Below are positions 1 through 5,255 of a stretch of DNA of 5,569 nt, piece after piece. The DNA lies in NCBI GenBank assembly GCA_030040725.1, contig JASHTD010000505.1, positions 1 to 5,569 of the forward strand, in the 5' to 3' direction. The notes under the pieces are model-generated. The model worked only from the letters and a program-made list of their open reading frames with translations. It was not told the DNA's origin and ran no database searches. A program made the position numbers and the translations under genes. This stretch comes from Candidatus Sulfotelmatobacter sp. (GTDB lineage: Bacteria > Acidobacteriota > Terriglobia > Terriglobales > Acidobacteriaceae). Numbering within the stretch: position 1 is the first letter of the stretch; every line of letters begins with the position of its first letter.

Positions 1-58
1 TACCGTCACGGCGCTGGAGGCCGTTAGTTACTGGAGTCATGTGAGGCAAAACGGGAGT

Positions 59-73
59 GGGTGATTCTCACCC
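59..73. repeat. Small perfect hairpin in the left flank
   Basis: GGGTGA, a TTC loop, then TCACCC forms a perfect 6-bp stem. There is no T tract after it on either strand, so it does not look like a terminator. The rest of 1-121 shows no convincing coding frame or other signal. It may be part of a longer intergenic repeat whose other half I cannot identify here. Confidence 0.3.
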
Positions 74-121
74 TAAGCGCGCAAGTAGAGCTGGATCGTC
101 GAGTTAAAGTTCACTAAAGAC

Positions 122-262
122 TGTCATTCCGAATCGCTGCGAAGCAGCGGTGAGGAAACTGCTTTTTCAAAGAGGCGATAGATCGGTAGAGTCGGCGCAT
201 CGCAGGACTCCGGGTTAAGAAGCAGGTTCCTCACCGCCGCTTCGCGCCGGTTCGGAATGACA
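122..262. repeat. Imperfect inverted-repeat element with TGTCATTCCGA-type ends
   Basis: The left arm (122-167) and the reverse complement of the right arm (217-262) match at 40 of 46 positions by hand alignment. They are separated by about 49 bp. The outer end of both arms is TGTCATTCCGAA. Inside the left arm, CGCTGC-GAA-GCAGCG (135-149) is itself a perfect palindrome. It carries no coding frame and lies just past the stop of the minus-strand Rieske gene, so in that transcript it would form a long hairpin that could end or stabilise the mRNA. It resembles REP- or MITE-like intergenic repeats. I recall similar ends from Acidobacteria genomes, but this was not checked. Confidence 0.75.
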
Positions 263-284
263 TCGTTAGCCAACTCGCCCGAAA

Positions 285-1268
285 CTAGTCGGCTGCCGCG
301 GTAGACGCCGGCATTCCGTTTTTCAGATCGGCCGCCAGCAAGCGGTGGAATAACTGCTCTCCTGCTTCGCGGCGGACGGACAAGCGTCCGGCGCGATAGG
401 CGCGGGATTTGAGGCCGCGTTGCACGTCTTCGCAGATTCCCAAATCTTCTTCCTGCACGCGATTTCCTACGTTAACCGACTGCTCGTTATATTCGCGCGC
501 CGCTTCGCTGACGTCGGCGAAATAGAAATCGAAAACCACATGGCAATGATCGACGTCGACGGGTATGACGAGATTGGTGTCCATGTATCCGGCGTAGCAA
601 TTGATCATTAAATTGGGATGCTGCCAGAAATACCAGGCGCGGTCGCCTTTGCGCGTGGAACCAGTCGCGACGTCTTCAGTCGACGAAACCATGGGGCTCG
701 ACTGCAGGCAATAACGATCTTCGTTTTCGATGGTGTACTGCTTGTAATCGAGAACTGAATTCAAGCCTTTGTGCAAGTGCGGCACGTGATAGCCCCCGTC
801 GAGGTAGTTATCGACGAAAACCTTCCAGTTGCAGGCGATGTCATAAGTGCGGCGATCGAAATAGTGCAGCTTGCTGATGCCGAGCGGGGCAACCCGCTTA
901 ACAATGCCGCCAAGAAATTCAATAAGCGACGGCGCGGATGCCTCGAGATTGACGAAGACGAAACACTCCCACGTTTCCACGCGAATGGGAACGAGGCCGT
1001 TTTGCGCTCGATCGAAATTTTCGACGCCGTCGAATTCGGGCATGCCCTTCAAAGAACCGTCGAGGCCGTAATTCCAGCCGTGATAGGGACAATGCAGAAT
1101 CGAGGCAACACCGCAAGGCTGCGTGACGACGGCGGCGGCATGATGACGGCAAACGTTATAGAAGGCCCGCAGCACGCCGTCGCTGCCGCGCACGACTACA
1201 ATCGGTTCACCGGCAACTGTCGTGGAAACAAATTGCCCGGGATTGAGCAGTCGATCGGTGCGGGCCAC
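285..1268 (-). CDS. Rieske non-heme iron oxygenase, catalytic part (choline monooxygenase / GbcA type), gene frameshifted upstream
   Basis: This is the long intact part of an alpha-subunit-type Rieske oxygenase, 327 codons if read from a GTG at 1268. Residues 40-63 hold the [2Fe-2S] Rieske motif: C40-R-H42, then C60-PY-H63. The mononuclear iron site is in DNYLDGGYHVPHLH at 153-166, with H161 and H166. The likely third ligand is D275 in the segment EEDLGICEDVQRGLKS. The DNYLDGGYHVP pattern and the VQRGL segment resemble choline monooxygenase and glycine-betaine or carnitine oxygenases more than aromatic-ring dioxygenases. Such enzymes oxidise an N-methyl or adjacent carbon with O2 and electrons from a separate reductase, which is not in this window. 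The GTG has no ribosome-binding site and lacks about 49 residues of the family's N terminus, so it is probably not the native start. The native start is ATG at 1435, now out of frame. Substrate is inferred only from family likeness. Confidence 0.9.
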   Translation of the reverse strand: MARTDRLLNPGQFVSTTVAGEPIVVVRGSDGVLRAFYNVCRHHAAAVVTQPCGVASILHCPYHGWNYGLDGSLKGMPEFDGVENFDRAQNGLVPIRVETWECFVFVNLEASAPSLIEFLGGIVKRVAPLGISKLHYFDRRTYDIACNWKVFVDNYLDGGYHVPHLHKGLNSVLDYKQYTIENEDRYCLQSSPMVSSTEDVATGSTRKGDRAWYFWQHPNLMINCYAGYMDTNLVIPVDVDHCHVVFDFYFADVSEAAREYNEQSVNVGNRVQEEDLGICEDVQRGLKSRAYRAGRLSVRREAGEQLFHRLLAADLKNGMPASTAAAD

Positions 1269-1435
1269 GAGCTGCCAGGTTTTGCTGAAAACGTTGAGCC
1301 GCTCGAGTTCGGCGATGCGCGGATCGACGTACCAAGCGGCTGGAATGGTTGATGCGCGGCTGGAATGGTTGATGCGCGGCTGAGCGGGGCGTGATCGTCG
1401 TAGCTGGAAAGAATCTGCTCGATTGAGGATTGCAT
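1269..1435 (-). pseudogene. Displaced 5' end of the Rieske oxygenase gene
   Basis: From ATG at 1435 the frame reads MQSSIEQILSSYDDHAPLSR and then ASTIPA, a normal N terminus for this family. It then meets the second copy of a 20-bp direct repeat and shifts frame, ending after 79 residues at 1196. If one 20-bp copy is removed, translation continues ...STIPA-AWYVDPRIAELERL and then NVFSKTWQLVARTD, joining the downstream Rieske frame exactly. The result is a 376-residue protein, normal for the family. A weak AAGG lies about 11 nt upstream of the ATG. As the sequence stands, no full-length protein would be made without frameshifting. A sequencing or assembly error cannot be excluded. Confidence 0.85.
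1336..1382. repeat. Perfect 20-bp tandem duplication inside the Rieske gene
   Basis: The 20-base unit tggaatggttgatgcgcggc occurs twice with no mismatch, at 1341-1360 and 1361-1380. Period-20 identity extends from 1336 to 1382. The 5-mer GCGGC borders each copy (1336-1340, 1356-1360, 1376-1380), which fits replication slippage between two GCGGC sites in a single-copy ancestor. Because 20 is not a multiple of 3, the duplication shifts the reading frame. Confidence 0.97.
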
Positions 1436-1468
1436 GGTGGTTTTTCGCCTTCGTGAAATCGGTTAACG

Positions 1469-1492
1469 AATCCAGGTTTGAGTTCCTGGATT
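1469..1492. other. Stem-loop in the Rieske gene leader
   Basis: AATCCAGG, an 8-base loop, then CCTGGATT forms a perfect 8-bp stem. On the plus strand it is followed by TTT, giving a five-T run from 1491, like a Rho-independent terminator. The flanking genes are on the minus strand, so that orientation would only stop antisense transcription toward the TetR gene. In the Rieske transcript the hairpin lies 33 nt before the ATG at 1435, where it could affect read-through or mRNA stability. Confidence 0.45.
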
Positions 1493-1507
1493 TTTACAGT
1501 CGTCCAG

Positions 1508-1548
1508 ATCCCTCGGCTCGCTGTGAAAGCGCGAGCACTCGGAATGAC
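1508..1548. repeat. Solo copy of the GTCATTCCGA-type intergenic repeat
   Basis: Read on the minus strand, this starts GTCATTCCGA, the same ten bases found at the outer ends of the element at 122-262. It contains the inverted pair GCTCGC (1516-1521) and GCGAGC (1531-1536) around a 9-base loop. It sits between the stop of the TetR gene and the start of the Rieske gene. The whole 1436-1568 gap is non-coding. No clear promoter for the Rieske gene was seen in it, so the gene may be read through from the TetR promoter. Confidence 0.5.
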
Positions 1549-1568
1549 GCCGAAAAAACCGAGGCAGG

Positions 1569-2318
1569 TTATGCTCTCACCTTCGTGGCATTCGCGCCGC
1601 TGACCTTTTTCAGCTCCGGTCGCAACGCAACCGCTTCGGCGGCGCCGATGGCGCGCTGCAAAATCGACAGAAATTGCTGGATGCGCGCTTCTTTTTTTTC
1701 CGGCAACTCGCCCTGACGGCGAAACAACCCGGGGTCAAGTTCGGCGGTCAGCAAGGCATCCTGAAATCGCTCCATCGTCCAGTCGAGGATGGAGACAATC
1801 ATTTCAACATCCATGTCATCGCGCAACTCGCCACGCCCCAGGCCGAAGCGCACAAAGGCTACCGTGCCGTAAGGATCTTCCGCCATAAGGAAGCGATTGA
1901 TTTCGCGCTTCAGCCCGAGATCGGTGCCGTAGTTGCCGAGCAGCGAGATGCGATAAGGAATCCAATCTTCGCGCAAAAGATGCTCGGTACGAACGAGCCA
2001 ATATTGCAGGACGTGGAAAAATCCTATGGCGCGAACTTCAGCGGGAGCGTCGAGATACTTCGGAAACGAGCGAACAGCGCGCTTGTAGACCTCGAAGAAG
2101 AGGCCGTCTTTGCTCCCGAAGTGCTGAAAGATGGAACCCTTGGCGATGCCGAGCGCCGCTGCCATATCGCCGACGCGCGCTGCATGGTAGCCGTTTTCGG
2201 CGAAGTGGTGCATGGCGATTTCGATGATCCGCGAGCGCTTGGCGGCAGAGCGAGGACGCGAACTCGGTTGGCGGCCGAAGCGAAGCGGTTCGATCAAATT
2301 AGCACCGTTCCCAGTCAT
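1569..2318 (-). CDS. TetR/AcrR-family transcriptional regulator
   Basis: A 249-residue DNA-binding regulator. After a basic N-terminal extension of about 28 residues, residues 29-82 are a typical TetR DNA-binding domain: RSRIIEIAMHHFAENGY, then the helix-turn-helix ARVGDMAAALGIAKGSIFQHF (residues 47-67), then SKDGLFFEVYKRAV. The C-terminal two thirds form the variable ligand-binding and dimer domain. At 249 residues it is longer than the usual 190-220. ATG at 2318 is chosen because GAGG lies six bases upstream on the minus strand; a TTG at 2330 would fall beside that ribosome-binding site. It is divergent from the FAD oxidoreductase gene and upstream of the Rieske gene in the same direction. 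It probably represses itself and both neighbours through the paired inverted repeats in the 120-bp gap. The ligand is unknown but may be the substrate of the pathway. Confidence 0.93.
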   Translation of the reverse strand: MTGNGANLIEPLRFGRQPSSRPRSAAKRSRIIEIAMHHFAENGYHAARVGDMAAALGIAKGSIFQHFGSKDGLFFEVYKRAVRSFPKYLDAPAEVRAIGFFHVLQYWLVRTEHLLREDWIPYRISLLGNYGTDLGLKREINRFLMAEDPYGTVAFVRFGLGRGELRDDMDVEMIVSILDWTMERFQDALLTAELDPGLFRRQGELPEKKEARIQQFLSILQRAIGAAEAVALRPELKKVSGANATKVRA

Positions 2319-2321
2319 CAA

Positions 2322-2334
2322 TGACCTCAAGTCA
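2322..2334. promoter_or_regulatory. Operator-like inverted repeat, left copy
   Basis: TGAC-CTCAA-GTCA, a 4+5+4 inverted repeat ending three bases before the TetR start codon and covering its GAGG ribosome-binding site. It is nearly the same as the right copy at 2421-2433. Likely a binding site for the adjacent TetR protein. Alternatively, in the TetR mRNA the same bases could form a small hairpin that hides the ribosome-binding site. Confidence 0.6.
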
Positions 2335-2397
2335 CTGGAGAATATATTACAGCTTGTTAATTTTCAACTTCATTTTTTCAAGCACATGGAGTAACGT

Positions 2398-2418
2398 ATG
2401 GCGTCTGATTGCAGTTGA
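2398..2418 (+). other. Possible six-residue leader ORF
   Basis: ATG at 2398 is preceded by GGAG (2388-2391) at an ideal six-base distance, the best ribosome-binding site in this leader. It encodes only MASDCS before TGA, ending 20 bases before the GTG start of the FAD oxidoreductase, which itself lacks a clear site. This could provide ribosomes for reinitiation or be chance. Confidence 0.25.
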
Positions 2419-2420
2419 GA

Positions 2421-2433
2421 TGACTCTAAGTCA
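2421..2433. promoter_or_regulatory. Operator-like inverted repeat, right copy
   Basis: TGAC-TCTAA-GTCA. With the preceding A it matches the left copy at 11 of 14 positions, and the three differences are transitions in the spacer. It ends five bases before the GTG start of the FAD oxidoreductase. The two repeat centres are 99 bp apart. A TetR dimer here would block transcription entering the FAD gene. Confidence 0.6.
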
Positions 2434-2438
2434 ACCCC

Positions 2439-4064
2439 GTGAAGCAAGTTTCCCGCAGCGTTTACGATGCGATTATAGTCGGCGGCGGTCACAACGGCCT
2501 TACTGCGGCCGCCTACCTGGCGCGCGGGGGGTTGTCGACGCTTGTTTTGGAGCGCCGGGAAATTGTCGGTGGATGCTGCGTCACCGAGGAGATCGCTCCC
2601 GGATGCCGGGTTTCGACCACGTCTTATATCGCGAGCATGTTGCGGCCGGAAGTGATTTCAGAGTTGCGATTGGCCGATCATGGTCTGCGCATGATCCCGT
2701 GCGATCCGGCGATTCAGGTTCCCTTTCCCGATGGACAGGTGGTTCCGTGGTGGGCGGATCGCGATCGAGCAAAAAACGAGTTTGCACAACTTTCAGCGAA
2801 AGATGCGAAGCGGTTTGTTGAGATCGACGACCGATTGAAAAAACTCGCGCGATATCTGCAGCCGTTTTTCATGGAGTCGCCGCCGGAGATCGACGCGTCG
2901 TCGATCGCAGGCTGGAGCGATTTATTTCGCGTGGGAAAACGGTTTCGTGGCATCTCCAATGCGGAAATCGCCCAATTGATCGCATTTCTTACCGGAAGTC
3001 TGGGCGAGTTTCTCGATCAAAACTACGAATCGGACAAAATGAAGACGATGTTCCTCGCGAACAATGTCTATGGCAAACACGGCGGTCCGTATCAGCCCGG
3101 AACCGCGATTGGCCTGCTGTTTCACCTGCTCAGTGGAGGCGAGCATGAACTGCAGGGTTTTTACGGGCACGTGATGGGAGGGATGGGATCGATTACGCAG
3201 GCCCTTGCTGCGGCCGGAAAGAAGCTCGGTGTGGAGATTCGGACTTCTGCATCCGTCGCGAAGATTGACGTGCGCGACGGGCGTGCGAGCAGCGTAGCGC
3301 TGGAAGACGGGACCGAAATTCGCGGGCGGATGATTTTGTCGAACTGCGATCCGAAGAGAACGTTCTTGAAAATGGTTGAAGCGCGTGAACTGCCGGAGGA
3401 TTTTCTGTCTGCCATACGCGGCATCAAAATGGATGGACCGTGCGCAAAGGTGAATCTCGTACTGGCCGAAGAGCCGCGCTTTACGGGAACTTCACCCAAG
3501 GCGACAGCGCTTGAGAGAACGTTCTACACGCTCGTTCCGTCGCTCGAGTTTGCCGAGCGGTGTTATGACACCGCGAAGTTTGGCGAAATTCCCGAAGAAC
3601 TGTGGGTCGATTGTGTCGTGTCGTCGAATGCAGACGATTCTTTGGCTCCGGCGGGTAAGCACATCATGACGTGCTTCGTGCAGTATGTGCCGTACAAACT
3701 GCGGGAAGGAAATTGGGATGAGAAACGAGAATTATTGGGCGATCGCGTAGTGAAGAAGATCGCCGAATATGCGCCGAATGTGCCGTCGTCGATTACTGCG
3801 CGGCAGGTTCTGACGCCGCTGGATCTGGAGCGGACGTACGGATTGACCGAGGGAAATATTTTTCACGGCGATTTACGGCTGGAGCAGCTTTTCTTTATGC
3901 GTCCGGTCGCGGGGTGGTCGCAGTATCGCACGCCGATTCGCGGTCTGTATTTATGCGGAGCGGGAGCGCATCCGGGTGGAGGGGTAACTGGCGCACCCGG
4001 ACGCAACTGCGCGTTGCAGGCGTTGCGCGACTCAAAGAAAGGCTGGTTCAAGAAAGTGGCGTGA
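2439..4064 (+). CDS. FAD-dependent oxidoreductase, PYROXD2 / phytoene-desaturase-like (COG1233 type)
   Basis: A 541-residue flavoprotein close to the usual length of this family. The N terminus holds a Rossmann FAD-binding fold: YDAIIVGGGHNG (residues 9-20) with the ribose-binding acidic residue E38 in VLERREIVGG. Family segments follow: GGPYQPGTA (215-223) and GGMGSITQALA (247-257). The C-terminal FAD-binding segment is GLYLCGAGAHPGGGVTGAPG (502-521). No signal peptide or membrane segment is seen, so it is probably cytosolic. Relatives remove hydride from C-C or C-N bonds; the substrate here is unknown. The GTG at 2439 is the only usable in-frame start, because TAA lies in frame at 2427, but it lacks a clear ribosome-binding site. 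Loss of one C from the CCCC run at 2435-2438 would put ATG 2420 in frame, so a small indel near the start is possible. It is followed 70 bp later by the BHMT homologue, likely in one transcript. Confidence 0.9.
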   Translation: MKQVSRSVYDAIIVGGGHNGLTAAAYLARGGLSTLVLERREIVGGCCVTEEIAPGCRVSTTSYIASMLRPEVISELRLADHGLRMIPCDPAIQVPFPDGQVVPWWADRDRAKNEFAQLSAKDAKRFVEIDDRLKKLARYLQPFFMESPPEIDASSIAGWSDLFRVGKRFRGISNAEIAQLIAFLTGSLGEFLDQNYESDKMKTMFLANNVYGKHGGPYQPGTAIGLLFHLLSGGEHELQGFYGHVMGGMGSITQALAAAGKKLGVEIRTSASVAKIDVRDGRASSVALEDGTEIRGRMILSNCDPKRTFLKMVEARELPEDFLSAIRGIKMDGPCAKVNLVLAEEPRFTGTSPKATALERTFYTLVPSLEFAERCYDTAKFGEIPEELWVDCVVSSNADDSLAPAGKHIMTCFVQYVPYKLREGNWDEKRELLGDRVVKKIAEYAPNVPSSITARQVLTPLDLERTYGLTEGNIFHGDLRLEQLFFMRPVAGWSQYRTPIRGLYLCGAGAHPGGGVTGAPGRNCALQALRDSKKGWFKKVA

Positions 4065-4134
4065 GCTGTGGAGATGGGTAGAGATTCTTTCACTACAGAG
4101 ATCCCGGGATCCACTGAGCATTCAAGGAGACAAC

Positions 4135-5136
4135 ATGAAGAAGAAAGGCATTCTCGACCGACTGAAAGAAGGCCCGGTGCTGGGTGATGGCGGATATCTG
4201 CTTGAACTGGAAAAGCGCGGCTGGGTGCGCGCGGGTCCGTTCACGCCGGAGGTGGTGCTCACTCATCCCGAAGCTCTCCGCCAGCTGCATGTTGAGTTTC
4301 GCGAAGCCGGATCGGAAGTGCTGCAGGCGCTCACGTTTTATGCCAGCCGCGATAAGCTTGCGACCGTCGGTCTCGAAAACAGTCTCGAAGATCTGAATCG
4401 GGCCGCAGTCCGCATTGCGCGTGAGGTTGCCGGTGATCGCTGCCTAGTTGCCGGAAACTTGAGCCTCACCTGGATGTACGAACCTGGCAGCCCTTCAGCC
4501 GCCGATCGCGTTCGCAAGACTTTTGATGAACAACTCGCGGTGCAGATTGACGAAGGCATCGATTTCATCATCGGCGAGACGTTCTCTTATTTGGGGGAAG
4601 CGCTCCTCGCGGTCGAGCGCGGCAAGAAAACCGGATTGCCGACGATGGTCACAATCTGCTTCGAAAACAAAAACGAGACCACCGATGGCAAAAGCGCAGC
4701 CGATGCCGCCAAGGCGCTGATCGACGCTGGCGCGGATATCGTTGGCATGAACTGCCTGCGGCCGCCCGAGCATATTCTTGGCCCGATGGAAGACATGCGG
4801 AAAGCGGTGTCTGGTTACCTGGCGTGTCAGCCAGTCGCTTATCGCACCCCGAAGACGAAGCCGGATTTCACCAGCTTGCCGGAATTTCCTTACGCACTCG
4901 ATCCGTTACAACTCACGCGCAAAGAGATGGCGGATTATGCGGTGCGGGCGCGCGATATGGGCATCAATTTTATCGGTGCGTGCTGCGGCACCGTAGCGAT
5001 GCACATCCGGGAGATGGCGCGAGTGCTGGGGAAACTGCCGGAAGACTCACGAAAGTGGGCAAAAGACGGGCCGAAGCCGATGTCAGCGTATGAATACTAC
5101 GACCACGACAATTTGAAGGTGGGAAACCGCACATAG
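4135..5136 (+). CDS. Betaine-homocysteine S-methyltransferase-like (homocysteine S-methyltransferase family)
   Basis: A 333-residue zinc methyltransferase that moves a methyl group from a donor to homocysteine to give methionine. It aligns along its length with human BHMT: KKKGILDRL at the N terminus, GDGG (17-20, with D18 matching D26), RQLHVEF, LTFYAS (66-71, Y69 matching Y77), SLPEFPYALDP (247-257) and GACCG (281-285). The three zinc cysteines are C207, C283 and C284, and E148 matches E159. Human W44 and Y160, aromatic residues of the betaine pocket, are F36 and T149 here, so the donor may differ. The human C-terminal tail that supports oligomers is mostly missing. The start is firm: AAGGAGA at 4124-4130 lies four bases before ATG. 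It is the last gene of the plus-strand pair and is followed by a terminator. Confidence 0.93.
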   Translation: MKKKGILDRLKEGPVLGDGGYLLELEKRGWVRAGPFTPEVVLTHPEALRQLHVEFREAGSEVLQALTFYASRDKLATVGLENSLEDLNRAAVRIAREVAGDRCLVAGNLSLTWMYEPGSPSAADRVRKTFDEQLAVQIDEGIDFIIGETFSYLGEALLAVERGKKTGLPTMVTICFENKNETTDGKSAADAAKALIDAGADIVGMNCLRPPEHILGPMEDMRKAVSGYLACQPVAYRTPKTKPDFTSLPEFPYALDPLQLTRKEMADYAVRARDMGINFIGACCGTVAMHIREMARVLGKLPEDSRKWAKDGPKPMSAYEYYDHDNLKVGNRT

Positions 5137-5163
5137 CTTTCGGCTGGAATGCGCGGCTCAAAT

Positions 5164-5202
5164 AAAAAGCAGGTTCCGCATGAGAGCCTGCTCTTTCTTT
5201 GT
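5164..5202. terminator. Bidirectional Rho-independent terminator
   Basis: AGCAGGTTC (5168-5176), a 7-base loop and GAGCCTGCT (5184-5192) form a 9-bp stem with one G-T pair. On the plus strand CTTTCTTT follows. On the minus strand the hairpin is followed by TTTTATTT. It lies between the converging BHMT homologue and Dps genes, so it can end transcripts from both sides. Confidence 0.7.
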
Positions 5203-5255
5203 TGCAATTTTGGATGTGAAACATGCTCGAATCGAAATGACACCTTTGGAAACGG

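Larger units (their letters stand above)
2319..2438. promoter_or_regulatory. Divergent control region between the TetR and FAD oxidoreductase genes
   Basis: This 120-bp AT-richer gap separates two divergent genes and must hold promoters for both. On the minus strand, TTGAAA, a 15-bp spacer and TATATT (about 2340-2366) could be a weak TetR promoter whose start point would fall near the left operator-like repeat. The spacer is short, so this is tentative. No convincing -10/-35 pair was seen on the plus strand. Confidence 0.5.

Noticed and set aside
276..291. Similar bases CGCCCGAAACTAGT near 276 and CGCCCGAACTAGT near 5287, considered as flanking direct repeats of a mobile unit
   Set aside because: The match is short with a gap, the right copy lies inside the Dps coding sequence and the left overlaps the Rieske stop, so it is probably chance.
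771..1352. A 193-codon plus-strand open frame opposite the Rieske gene
   Set aside because: It is the antisense shadow of a gene with clear Rieske and iron-site motifs on the minus strand, and its protein shows no recognisable domain.
1674..2324. A 216-codon plus-strand open frame opposite the TetR gene
   Set aside because: It is antisense to a well-supported helix-turn-helix protein, and no family features were seen.
4100..4111. GATCCCGGGATC, a perfect 12-bp palindrome upstream of the BHMT homologue
   Set aside because: A 12-bp palindrome is expected about once in a window of this size by chance. It has no second copy or promoter context.
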